Shown piece after piece: positions 9,494 through 19,406 of a DNA stretch of 64,000 nt. Made by a program: the position numbers and the translations under genes. A model generated the notes under the pieces. The model worked only from the letters and a program-made list of their open reading frames with translations, had not been told where the DNA came from and ran no database searches. The stretch lies in assembly GCF_000151315.2 (NCBI RefSeq), contig NW_011887306.1, positions 536,072 through 600,071 of the forward strand. The letters are read 5' to 3'. How positions within the stretch are numbered: position 1 is the stretch's first letter; every line of letters starts with the position of its first letter. Origin of the DNA: Capsaspora owczarzaki ATCC 30864. Its lineage: Eukaryota; Opisthokonta; Filasterea.

Positions 9494-10840
9494 ATGACAT
9501 TCACTCTGCGTGTCCCTGCACTCTCGCTCCGCGCCATTGTGCTCTTCCACACCTTCCTCAGCATCTGGTACAACCCAATCCATCCCCCATTCCCCCTATC
9601 CACCATCACCAGCATCATCATCACCAGCATCAATGTCCTCTCCCCCACTCAATCCCATTGATCAATGGTCCCATTGTCGGAGTTCGCCTTCTTCACCCAC
9701 GCGACCCTCGCTCTCCCCCTTCACCCCCTCCTCTCTCCCCACCACCTCTGCTCGCCCTTTTGCAAGCCAAATCAACCTCACCTTGAGCTCACCGACGATG
9801 CCAGCTCGCGAATCGAGCCGAGCCGAAGTGCTTTGGCGATCACAAGGCAGCAGCAGAACCGACTTTGTGATAATTTGACGGACTGTGACGCAAGCCTCGC
9901 TCGGACGGCAGGGTGCTGCCAGACCCCCCAACAGAGTCACAAGACTCCTTTTCATTGGCAAGCAAGCAAGTTGTCTGCTGATTGAGCTGGGGAGAGGAGG
10001 GGGTTGGATCGCTCCAGAGAGAGCGAGCTCATTGTGATGAATAGTGATGAATGGCACCACCACAACCACCCCTCTGCCGGAGCGACAAACCAGCATGACC
10101 TGAGATAGAGTCATTGCCAAGTGGAAGAGTCCGGGGGGGGGGAAGGGAGAGGGCGAGATGGAAAAGGTGCCCCTGTCCTATTGCGCTTTTGATTCCAATC
10201 CCATATGCCACCCTTTCAATCCAACTCACACACTCGTCCTATGATATTCTTTTTGATTTTTTGTTTTTTTTTTTGTTCCTGCTTGCAACTTGATTGCTTT
10301 CACAGGGCGGTGCTCGACGGCTATCTCGGCACGGCGTACTTTTACGCGAGCTTTGGCCTGTCGATGATTGGCGTCTGGGCCTTGGGCGATCAGACGAGCC
10401 TCGAGGCAATCACGCTCTACGCCATCGCGCTCGTCTTTACGATGCTCAACGACTGCATCACCATGGGCGTCTATAGCACCAAGGACATTGTCTTCAACGA
10501 CTATGCCCCCAACGCGCGCAAGTTCTCGTTCGCCATGGCGCTGATCAGCCTCCTCTTCAAGCCCATCTCGCTCTTCTTTGCTCTCCGCGAGTTCAACCGC
10601 CGTGGTGGCTCGCTCACCGTTCCCGGTAAGCGTTTGGCTCAAAGCAGGCTCTGAATGGTTTGGATTTCGTTCGTTGAATTTGTTGCTCACTCGTCTCTTC
10701 TTCTTCTTCTTCTTCTTCTTCTTCTAGGCATCACTGTCTCGTCCACGACCAACTACGAGCCGATCGGCGGAAGCCCCGACCCTGTTTCGCAAGACCCCAA
10801 CGCGAACAACGCCACCCCACCCAAGTACGATTCCGTGTAA
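9494..10840 (+). CDS. AGTRAP: AGTRAP-like four-pass membrane protein
   Basis: Three exons, 9494-9567, 10306-10625 and 10728-10840, give 168 residues with matched phases. The protein is similar to animal type-1 angiotensin-receptor-associated protein: a short N-terminal helix (LRAIVLFHTFLSIW), helices in YFYASFGLSMIGVWALG and ITLYAIALVFTMLND, and the conserved block FAMALISLLFKPISLFF followed by REFNRRGG, which corresponds to MAILSLLLKPL and RERGGEL of the human protein. The tail is short and Pro/Asn-rich and ends KYDSV. A unicellular organism has no angiotensin receptor, so the ancestral role is probably in receptor or transporter trafficking in endomembranes. Intron 1 is 738 bases, and intron 2 ends in a TTC repeat that serves as the pyrimidine tract. 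Confidence 0.82.
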
Positions 10841-11189
10841 AAGAAGAAAATCACGAATCACCGCACCAATTTCGTTTTTTTAGATTCCATGTCTGCTTTG
10901 TTTTTGTGCTTCTCGCCCCCGCCCCCTGAATTGGCTTTGGCGTGGCAGCAACCAAATGCTCTTGTCTTTGACCAATACACAAATCCGTTGTGATGATTTG
11001 CGCAGTCGTGTCTGTTTGTTCGGTCAAGCACTGTTTTGTTGCTCGGTCTATTCCGTGGTCGTCGTATGCCCGTCTTGATTTGTCAAGTTTTATCAGGATT
11101 GTCATGCTGCAAATCATTTCTAGTACTCTTTGATTCTTTCTCTGAGAAACGGGGCTCAGTCTCATTTTCACTGTTTGCTCTAATTTCGC
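10841..11189 (+). other. Intergenic, no feature seen
   Basis: The 3' tail of the AGTRAP-like gene and the leader of OGG1. No frame here has coding character. Confidence 0.6.
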
Positions 11190-12866
11190 ATGAGCGTGCT
11201 TCGCTGGAGGTCGCTGGCCGCTCCACCCGCCGAGCTCCGCATCGACGTGACACTGGCGTGTGGCCAGAGTTTCCGATGGAAGAAGACTGGCGATAATGAA
11301 TGGTACGACAGCAATGCTCAACCCGAACAATCGGTGCCAAATTTTCAACTCGAGTGTTGTTGACGGACCATTTTGGCAGGTCGAGCGTGCTTGGCGGACG
11401 GCTCATCTCGCTGCAGCAAACAGGTACATTGACAACTACATGGCTGAAGTTCTGAGCTGCTGTGCGCTCGAAAAATCGCTGAGCAATCTGACCACCATCG
11501 TGAATACGCGAATACAGCGGACGATGTTCTGTTCGCCGACCGAACCGTGTCGGAGCCGGCCAGTGCTGCAGCAACAAGCATGAGCATGGACTCGCATGAT
11601 AATGGAGCAACCGATGCTGCTGGTGCTGCTGCTGCTGGTGCTTCGTCCGCCACCAAGGCCTCGGTACTGCTCCAGTCATCGATTGCTCCGACGATGACCA
11701 ACTCCACTGATGTCAAACCAATGCTCGATGATACTCTTGGAGACATGCTGCGCCGTTATTTCTGGCTGGATGTCAAGTTGGAGCCGCTTTATGCATCCTG
11801 GGCAGCGAGCGATCCGCGCTTCAAGTACATTTCGCAGCGATTGCCAGGCGTGCGAATACTGCGACAAGATCCAACGGAAAACCTCTTCTCATTCATCTGC
11901 TCGTCCAACAACAACATCTCGAGGATTACCTTGATGGTAATAACGGGATGAAGTGAAGTCGACTTGTGTGTGTGTTGTGTCAACGACGACTCACCTTCGC
12001 CAGCCCGCAACGTGTACAGATCGATCGAATGTGCCAGCAGTATGGTGTGAAACGGGGCGATATCGATGGCCAGAGCTTTTTCGACTTTCCGGAAGTGTCG
12101 GCACTCGCGCAGGACGGCGTCGAAGAGCGATTGCGCGAGCTCGGCTTTGGGTACCGCGCCAAGTTTATTGAACAGGCTGCAAAGCAAGTTCTAAAGTTGG
12201 GTGGCTCAGAGTGGCTCCTGCAACAGCGCGCTCTGCCCTATGTCACGGCTCGGACCAACCTCGTTCAGCTGCAAGGAGTTGGTCCGAAAGTCGCCGATTG
12301 CATTTGCCTCATGTCCATGGACAAGCACGACGCAATACCTGTGGATGTGCACGTCCGGCGCCTGGCAGAGCGAGACTACAAGCTGAAATTGGCGGTGGGC
12401 GAGTCGAAAACCATGACGGCCGCCGCGCACGACCAAGTTGGCAATTTCTTCCGCAAACTTTGGGGCGAATATGCCGGCTGGGCGCATTCGGTACGGAAAC
12501 GTGTGTGTGTGTGTTTCCCCCGAGCACCAAGTTTCGCAATCAATCATGGCCCAAAGAACTCATGTGTTTGGTTTGGTGTCGGATTAGGTCATGTTCTCTG
12601 GGGAACTCAAGCGTTTTGAAGACCGCGTCGCTGGCGAACCCTCAGCTTCGGCTGAAACTGACACGAAACCTCGAAAGGCGAACAACAGCCGCAAGGTGGA
12701 AGAAGGAGTGACTGTTAAGCTCGAGTCCAAGCCCGACATTCTCAATGCCCCGTTGCCCCGCTCGAAGCGAGCTGCTGACAAGGAGATGGCCGAGAGCGCT
12801 TCGCAATCAGCACCTCCACCTGTGCGGCATGCGGCGAAAAAGGCTCGAATGCAAATGAAAAAATGA
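11190..12866 (+). CDS. OGG1: 8-oxoguanine DNA glycosylase/AP lyase
   Basis: Five exons (11190-11302, 11380-11423, 11518-11936, 12020-12490, 12588-12866) give 441 residues. The protein excises 8-oxoguanine from DNA and cleaves the abasic strand. Visible landmarks are the N-terminal GQSFRW, the damage-pocket region FSFICSSNNNISRIT, and the helix-hairpin-helix LQGVGPKVADCICLM with the Schiff-base lysine Lys282. PVDVH carries the catalytic Asp301, and FFRKLWGEYAGWA lies before the end. Relative to the human enzyme there is a roughly 55-residue Ala/Ser-rich insertion after exon 2. A longer basic C-terminal tail contains PRSKRAADK and KKARMQMKK, plausible nuclear signals, and one VKLE sumoylation-type motif. 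The start ATG follows a TTTCGC leader and gives the expected domain register. Confidence 0.95.
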
Positions 12867-12922
12867 TGCCCCTATCGATGTCCTTCAAAATACAATTGTT
12901 CAAAACAAAAGGGCGAAATCAA

Positions 12923-14125
12923 TCAATGAGGAAGATGCTTGCGCACAACATCCGGAACGTATTGCATGTAGACCTCGTGCAGTTGCACATAGTCAGTGTA
13001 CACGCGCGGTGTCGCAATGTGCCAGTAGTAGCCGGTCATGGCAAGCACGCTGGAGACAAGGAGTGCGCCCAGCGGGACGAATGCCTTCCAAACCGAGCTG
13101 TCAGGAGCAGGAATGAACTTTGGACGCCGGTAACGCAAGGTCGTCAAGGCCAGTCCAGTGCCAGCAAGGAGGTGGAACAGTCCAGATAGTGCCAGAGCAC
13201 GAAAATAAACCCGTATTGCACCACGCTTTGTTTTCGGAGCAAGAAAGCACGGAAACAAACAAAAACCAAACAAACAAACAAACGTGAGCACTTCAGCATC
13301 AACAGGGCGAGGTCGAGCCCGAGAACATCGTCAGGCCTGTGAAAACACATACCTTCCGGTGACAATAGTCATGTCCGGAACAACGCCAGAAACGATCGGT
13401 GACAGCCGGGTTGCCATAACATGCACGCTGATCAAGGGCAGCAGGGCCAGGCCTGACAACCGGTGCAGCTTTCGAACAAGCGACAGAGTCATAGTGTCTG
13501 GCCCAGCTGCAGCTGCACGAACTGCCTTCGGGTCTGGCGCGGACGTTGCCGAAACATCTGCGGTTGACAATTCGTGTTTCAACGACTGCGCCAGCACGGC
13601 GTCCGCTGCAACGCGCTTCTGCATGCGCCACAAGCTGGCACCAACATGAATCGAAAGTGATCCAAACACCATGACGAGCTCGACGGCTGGGTTTTGGTAG
13701 TAACATCGCAAAACGGATTGCACGGAATCGTAGACAGCCGGCGAGATATGTCCACTTGCGAGCCCAGCAATCGAGATCAAGCAAGTATACAGTTATATCA
13801 AACAAATCACAGACACGTCGCACACACATATATATCGTTTGGTGAGTGACTGAAGCAAGATTGTTCTGACCATTGAAGTGTGTGGTGTGTGTGTGGTTCC
13901 GTCGCAGCGACCGATCAAAAGCGCGAGGGCTTCAGAGGACAAAATCCATTCAATGAGACGAGCAATCGAGCAATCGGAGCCCAAGACCGAGGACGAGTGA
14001 GTGAAACGACGAGTGCACTCTGGGTACCTGAGCGTGTTGCACAGGTGCAGGACGAGGAACGAGCCAAAGCCCAGTCCGGACGCAGCCTGGACCTTCTTGA
14101 GCAATGCGTCAGTAATGCTCATCAT
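12923..14125 (-). CDS. MCP1: MCP1-like (DUF1691) mitochondrial membrane protein
   Basis: Exons are read as 14125-14028, 13754-13353 and about 13240-12923. Two repeated membrane units carry the family phrase: KVQAASGLGFGSFLVLHLCN near the start and KLHRLSGLALLPLISVHV in exon 2. The C-terminal half has LSGLFHLLAGTGLALTTL and MTGYYWHIATPRVYTDY. Yeast Mcp1 is a mitochondrial outer-membrane protein that recruits Vps13 and supports lipid homeostasis; this model starts directly at the first membrane unit and so lacks the yeast N-terminal tail. The splice phase into exon 3 selects a frame reading VVQYGFIFVLWHYL, which stops soon after, while the clear family sequence continues in the next frame. Either one base is wrong near 13180-13195 or a junction is misplaced. 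The stop lies 56 bases from the converging OGG1 stop. Confidence 0.7.
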
Positions 14126-14550
14126 TCAAAGTCGAGGGGAAAAGTGGCACAGATCGAGCTCGATTGATTGGGAGAGCCAGAGCAGATTGTTCGCTGGAGC
14201 AAGATTGGCTTTAGCGCTTCTGCCTGTGCTGGATGATGTTGACTGAGCTGGATAGAATGGAGATGTGTGATGACTGCAAGTAGATCTAGATCATGTCACA
14301 TTTTGATGATGCCATCATCTGCATGAAGATGTACATTTACTGTACTTTATCGATTATCGATCTGCAATCAACGAACAACCCTTGTTGGTCACCACTGAAG
14401 CGTTCACAAGCAATACAACAAGAAGAACGTGCCATGAAGAGAGCACAGACACCCACAAGCTGAAAAGGAAAAAAAATAAAAGAAACAATGGAAAATACAG
14501 GCAGAAAGAAAATCACAATTGCTGATACAGATCAACCGAGTACGTTAGAT
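14126..14550. other. Intergenic, no gene seen
   Basis: Between the MCP1-like start and the stop codon of the next minus-strand gene. A/T-rich with no coding frame; probably the promoter of the MCP1-like gene plus the 3' tail of the M6PR-tail-like gene. Confidence 0.55.
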
Positions 14551-15900
14551 CTAGAAACTGACGAGCTTTTCGTCGTCGTCATCGTCGCCGACATCAAATC
14601 CGCGAGTCGAATTGAGCGCCGCGCTCGTTGCTGGTGGGACAGACGGGGCGGCGGCGGCGGCGGCGGTGGCGGCGGGGACGGGCAAGCTCGGTGCTTGCGA
14701 GGGTTGGCGCACACCGACTGACGCAGCTGGCGAAGGTGCAGGTAGGCTCGAGGGGATGGGTCGAGCGCGGATTTCAGCATTGTCGGCGTCATAGTCGTTC
14801 TCGTCGTCAAGGCCAGGCAGGTGGTTTTCCTCGTCGTCCAGCCCGTGATAGCGCACCGCCGCTTCCTTGTGGCGGTTTGCGATACACAGCAGTGTATATT
14901 CAAACCCTTCCTGTGAGTTTCAGAAGAGAAAAGCGAACGCAAGCAACGGGCGGAGCAGTAGGTGAGTTTTTTTACAACCATGCGTTGGTTTTGGAGATTG
15001 AGCTGGGAAAATGTTCAAGGCGCTGCAAACTTGACATGGTCATAGATGGGCTGTGCTTCCAGCGACCCCCAGAGTGCTGAGGGATGATCAAGCGCGTTGT
15101 CGGATCAACTTGACTTTTTGTCAGAGAGTTGCTTCGATTCCAGCGTTCCCCAGCAAAGAAACAAGCTCCTTGAACAATTGTTGATTCAAGCAAGCCTTTT
15201 CTTTGTTGTTTTTTTTCTCCTTTGTGCCACTGTGTGACCGTGGCGGTCGTGGTCGTGGTCGTGGTCTCAACGCACTGTGTTTTCCCAAATCCAAATCAAG
15301 TGACACTCAGCCACAGACAATGACTGTCGTTTTGTTCCAGCGTCAAAAGCGAGCAAAATCTTAAGTTGGATGGATGGAACGGGACGGCCGTTTGCCTCCC
15401 AATTGCGCGGAGAGGGAGGTCTTCAGGGGAAGGGGGAAGGGGGGGAACGAGCAGGGGGGTCATGAGGACGAGCGTAGCGTCAGCAAACGGAGGGGGTTAC
15501 CGGACCCGCGCCCACCACCACCGACCAAGATCTGCCTGTTTTGCAAAACGTCAACATAGACAAGTAGCAGGAGACGGAGCGCCAAACCTTGATGAACGAG
15601 CCGACTTTGCGCCAGAAGGGCAGATTGGGGAACATTTCCTTGCCACGCGCGCCAACAACGCAGCGCCGGTACGACATGCCGCCGATGATGTACAGCGCAA
15701 TGCTGCCGAGCACTCTGGGTGGGTCGAGGCGGTTTGGGTCGAGGTGGAGGGGGGTGGAAGGGGGTGGAAGGGGATTGAGAGGCAATAACGCAATGGAAAC
15801 GCATACAATGGAAAAAAAGTCAGTCAAATGTATGGATCCAGCAAATTCTCAATGGACGGTCGTACATCAGAACAAAGACGGCGCCGCCACTGAGAGACAT
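14551..15900 (-). CDS. CD-M6PR/ATG27-type transmembrane and tail protein, no lumenal domain found
   Basis: Three exons, 15900-15866, 15714-15588 and 14910-14551, give 173 residues. After only a few residues comes one membrane helix (GGAVFVLIVLGSIALYIIGG). It is followed by MSYRRCVVGARGKEMFPNLP and FWRKVGSFIKEGFEYTLLC, which match the juxtamembrane tail of cation-dependent mannose-6-phosphate receptors (FLYQRLVVGAKGMEQFPHL, then FWQDLGNLVADGC in human). The tail carries acidic clusters with DDEENHLPGLDDEND, resembling an acidic-leucine sorting signal, then a Pro/Ala-rich linker and a C-terminal DDDDDEKL. The roughly 150-residue sugar-binding lumenal domain of the family is not visible upstream. 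Either the gene encodes a tail-only sorting protein or 5' exons were missed. The N-terminal start is the least certain part. Confidence 0.68.
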
Positions 15901-16041
15901 TCTTGTGATATGGGAGAATGAAAAGAAAACTGAAAAAAATAAGACTGATAGTGAGTGTGTGAAATAGATCTAGAAAACGAAGCAAATCTTAGAAACGAAA
16001 CCAGAAAGGTCTGCCAGTTCAGTAACTCAGATCTCAAGCAA

Positions 16042-16197
16042 TCATGTTGGACTTTTCGAGATTGTCAACGGTGGGCAGCTATTAGCAGGCTTTGCGGGAA
16101 CCACAATGTGCCAAAAGACAACCAGCAAAGCGAGGATGGTCAACCAAAAGTTTATGAGAACAATCCATCGCGTTTCGCATGACAAACACGCCCACAT
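16042..16197 (-). CDS. Short hydrophobic ORF overlapping the ODR4 stop codon
   Basis: The ATG shares its A with the ODR4 stop (TAATG). The 51-residue frame reads MWACLSCETRWIVLINFW and ILALLVVFWHIVVPAKP and then stops. It looks like a signal peptide or a single membrane segment. It might be a 5' exon of the downstream M6PR-tail-like gene on the same strand, or meaningless ODR4 3' UTR. I found no convincing donor to connect it. Confidence 0.25.
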   Translation of the reverse strand: MWACLSCETRWIVLINFWLTILALLVVFWHIVVPAKPANSCPPLTISKSPT

Positions 16198-18145
16198 TAT
16201 CGCAGAGCAGCGCCGATGGCTACAGCAACAAGCAAAAAGATAATCGCGACTATCGCGGGGAGAGGAAGAGTGCCGGCATTTGCGACTTGTTTCGCAGGTG
16301 TTGCGGTGGCTTTCGTCGTTGCTGTGATGGTTGAAACTTGAGAGTCAGTCGTTGTTAGAGTGCTCTTGGCCTTGGTCTCTGCAGCCGGTGCTGAGCACGA
16401 GGCCAAAAAGCCGCTCAAATCTGAAAGAAAACAATTCAATTTCTAAGTTTCCAAAGACAAAATCCGGGTTTCAATCAGGTCTCTTGAAAAATGCATACCT
16501 CCTGCTTTCTCGACAGCACTTGCAGCAGCCAACGCGGTCACTTTCAAGCCAAACAAATCGGACAGGCGTTGCTCGAGAATCTGAGTTCGAAGATCAAGGC
16601 ATCGGTGAGTTCAAGCAAAATCTCACAAACAGAGGCACAGACACTCCTCGCATCATCATTTTTACCTCGGCTGAATCATCTTCATATGCATAGTCGCTGA
16701 GTGGGAAACTTGGCAAATGAGGCAGCGAGAACAGCGAACGGACTGGCGACGGCTGCACCAACATTGCACTCGAGTCTGCCTGCGCTGCGAGAGAGTCGGC
16801 CAAGTCCTCGGCAAGATAAGCCAACCGAATGCTAGTAGTGCGAACGAGGTCTGAAAGAAGCGCCTGCAGGCCAACAAGCAAAGCCAAAACCAGGAGAGAA
16901 ATGAGAACTAACTTTCGGCACAAAGACTCCAGCACTGTCCACACTCATACAACCACCAGGATGCTCACCTGTTGTGCCTCGGCCATTGTCGCTTTCGGAT
17001 GCACAACTGCAGTGACGTACACGTCGCCGCTCACAGAGACGGAGGTTGTCGTGGCAATCGACGTTGAGGTGAGCTTCAGGTCGTTGAAGGAAGCAAAAGA
17101 TGGGAGGGCTGTCACAATAGTAACAGTCACGCTTGATTGCCCTTTGGCCGACTCGGGCAATGGAGTGTCGAGGGCAGTGCTGGCAAGCGTCGAGTCAAAT
17201 ACGGTCTCGGCGGATGCCAACTGCGCCAGTACTGGCTTGAAAGCCTTGATCACTTGAGATACAACCATTCCAGTGTCACCAGTAGCCCCTGCGAGCGGCA
17301 CAAGCGAGTCCAAGTGATACGTGGCCGAAATCGTCCGAAACTTGGCGAACGTGTTTTGCGCCTTCCACTCGGCAGTGGCCAGGGACGCCTACGATGCATC
17401 AAGCCATGTGCAAGACCATAGAAGTTGAGTGGCATGAAATCCCGTCGCACACTGCAATGAATCGACGAATTGACGAATTGAGACGAAACAACAACTCATC
17501 AAACATACCCGGTGATCGGCAACATCCAGCGTCCGCACAATCCGCTTCTTGGTCGCAGAGCAGACGTGCACGAGATAGCGCTCTGAGGTGATTGCATGTG
17601 GTTCGCCAGCGTTGAGCGAGTTGGCTCCGACGGCGGTCACCAGTTGGCGCAACTTTGCTGCCGTTGAGCTCGTCTTGAGCGAGAGATCCGACGGAGCGTA
17701 AATGTACACTCCGACGACATCAATGCCGCCTGGCAGTGCTTGTCGGACCTGCCTGGCATGTGCGACGACCCACTCTTGATCGATGCCTTCAATCTGAGCC
17801 TGCATTGACGTGGCGTTGCTACTGGCGGGAGTCTTCCCTGCAGCCGCCTTCTTGCTTGCGCCTGCGCCTTGCTCGGTGGCTGTTGTCGTCGCAGTCGTTG
17901 CACTGGCAGTCTCGTCCTTGGGCGTCGGCACGATGGCGACAATGTGGTCGCGTTGTCCTGCAGTCATCTGCTCAGTGTCAAAGTCGCAGTCGCAGTCAGT
18001 TCCGCATTGAACCTTTCATTCAATCCTATGGCAGTGCCTTCGCTTTAACCTGTCCGATCAGCAGACCCAGCTGCCACGGCGCTGCGGCGTAGAGTTGATC
18101 CAACGCAGTCTCAACCGCTTCCTCTGCAATGCCAGTTCGACCCAT
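16197..18145 (-). CDS. ODR4: ODR4 homologue, membrane-protein trafficking factor
   Basis: Six exons (18145-18050, 17967-17509, 17388-16969, 16863-16666, 16580-16499, 16420-16197) give 492 residues; human ODR4 has 454. Odr-4 proteins are tail-anchored ER proteins first found to deliver odorant receptors to cilia in nematodes, and they partner UFSP2 in animals. Family landmarks are MGRTGIAEEAVE and WQLGLLIGQ at the N terminus, EWVVAHARQVRQALPGGIDV, and YLVHVCSATKKRIVRTLDV. Near the end are a Thr/Ala-rich linker and one C-terminal helix (LPLPAIVAIIFLLVAVAIG). An Ala/Lys-rich insert (about residues 55-95) precedes the GGIDV block. It is transcribed divergently from COA4 with 163 bases between start codons. 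Confidence 0.88.
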
Positions 18146-18308
18146 TTCGAGCTCTTCTTGGTTTCGAGATAGTAAGACTGAGACGCAAGGTGAGAAACTG
18201 TACAACTGAGAACTGAGAACTGAGAACTGAGAACTGAGAACTGAGATTGTAAAATGCGAATTTCCATACAAATTCAGGCTCAGTCTCTTTCTTGCTTGTG
18301 TTCTCAGA
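18146..18308. promoter_or_regulatory. Bidirectional ODR4/COA4 intergenic region with heptamer repeat
   Basis: A 163-base gap between the divergent start codons. It contains five to six direct copies of TGAGAAC at about 18207-18245. It must hold the promoters of both genes; the repeat could be a factor-binding array or a simple microsatellite. Confidence 0.5.
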
Positions 18309-18878
18309 ATGACAGAAACGCCGCCTCAGCCAAAGTCTCACGCAATTCGAGCTGAGGTAAAAAAAAACGAGCATGTTGGTTGGGCGGACGGGTGAGTTCG
18401 GGGAGGTGATCGGGATGCGGGATACTGACCTTTTTGTATGGTGAACTGTAAGGTGAACCAGGACGATGGCGTTCCTGACGCGTACACGACAGCCGTTGCG
18501 CGATCTGGATGTGCGGATCTGAACGACCGGGTCTTGTTATGCCATGCCGAGGTCAGTTGCATGTGAAAGAGCGAGCGACAGTGCAGCGACTCGAGGCAAA
18601 AAGCAGTCATCCCAGCCGTTTCAGCTTCAATCTTGGCGTTATTCTCGATAGCTTTGAGATTGAGATTGAAAGCTTCCACTGAGGGTGTTTCATGTGGATT
18701 TATCTCGGTGTGGCTCACTGATACTACGACTTTGAAATGTCCTAAACAGCTCAAGGACTGGCGAAAGTGCGCCGACGTTGTTGCCGCGTTTCGCGAGTGT
18801 TTTACCAAGCATCAACGCGAACGACAAAGCCAATTGCAGATAAAGAGCTCAAGTAATGCCTCTGACACTCATCGATGA
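18309..18878 (+). CDS. COA4: COA4 (CHCHD8), cytochrome c oxidase assembly factor
   Basis: Three exons, 18309-18356, 18453-18551 and 18750-18878, give 91 residues. The twin CX9C motifs of the CHCH fold are exact: Cys-ADLNDRVLL-Cys in exon 2 and Cys-ADVVAAFRE-Cys in exon 3. The first is preceded by RSG and the second by DWRK, as in human COA4 (ISRSGC and QDWRQC). Such proteins are imported by Mia40/Erv1 into the mitochondrial intermembrane space, where COA4 supports complex IV assembly. The tail is Gln/Ser-rich. Length matches the family at about 87 residues. Confidence 0.9.
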
Positions 18879-19406
18879 CGATATTGCAGAGATATCACCT
18901 TCCGATGCCCGTGAAATTGCTTTGTCTTGTACATTACACCTTTTTGATTCAACTGCTCGCCAATTCTACGCTCATCTTCATCGTCCTACCTGTATGCCAA
19001 GCCATCCTATCATCGCCAACCAGCGATGTTGCTTCTCTGGTCGACGCATCACTCGCCTTCCATCATCAGCTGGAATTTTGGATTTTCATTCAATTCATTC
19101 CAAGGAGAACCTTGCTCCATCCCTTTCCTCTCGATTTTCTTTGCGTCTATCGTTCCATCGATTTGAACAAAAAAAAAAAAGTTGAAACACAGACTTGCGT
19201 CCACGTAGATCTAGCTTGTCACCTGAGCTGAGAATGTTTAACGGAGCCAAACGATCTCTCAAGTTCATCTCTTGAATTGCGTTTGTCTCTGACTTGATTT
19301 TGTCTCTGATTTGATCATTTCTCAGATCTGTTCCTGTCTCATTTTGATCTTGTCTCAGTTTTCTTGTTCTCCTTCCTTTCCATCCAATCTCCAATCGCCA
19401 ATCGCC
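18879..19406. other. Intergenic, no gene seen
   Basis: Between COA4 and the phosphate transporter. T- and C-rich, with an A12 run near 19168. No coding signal on either strand. Confidence 0.55.

Noticed and set aside
10226-10690. 154-codon minus frame over the AGTRAP-like gene
   Set aside because: Antisense shadow of a well-supported plus-strand exon.
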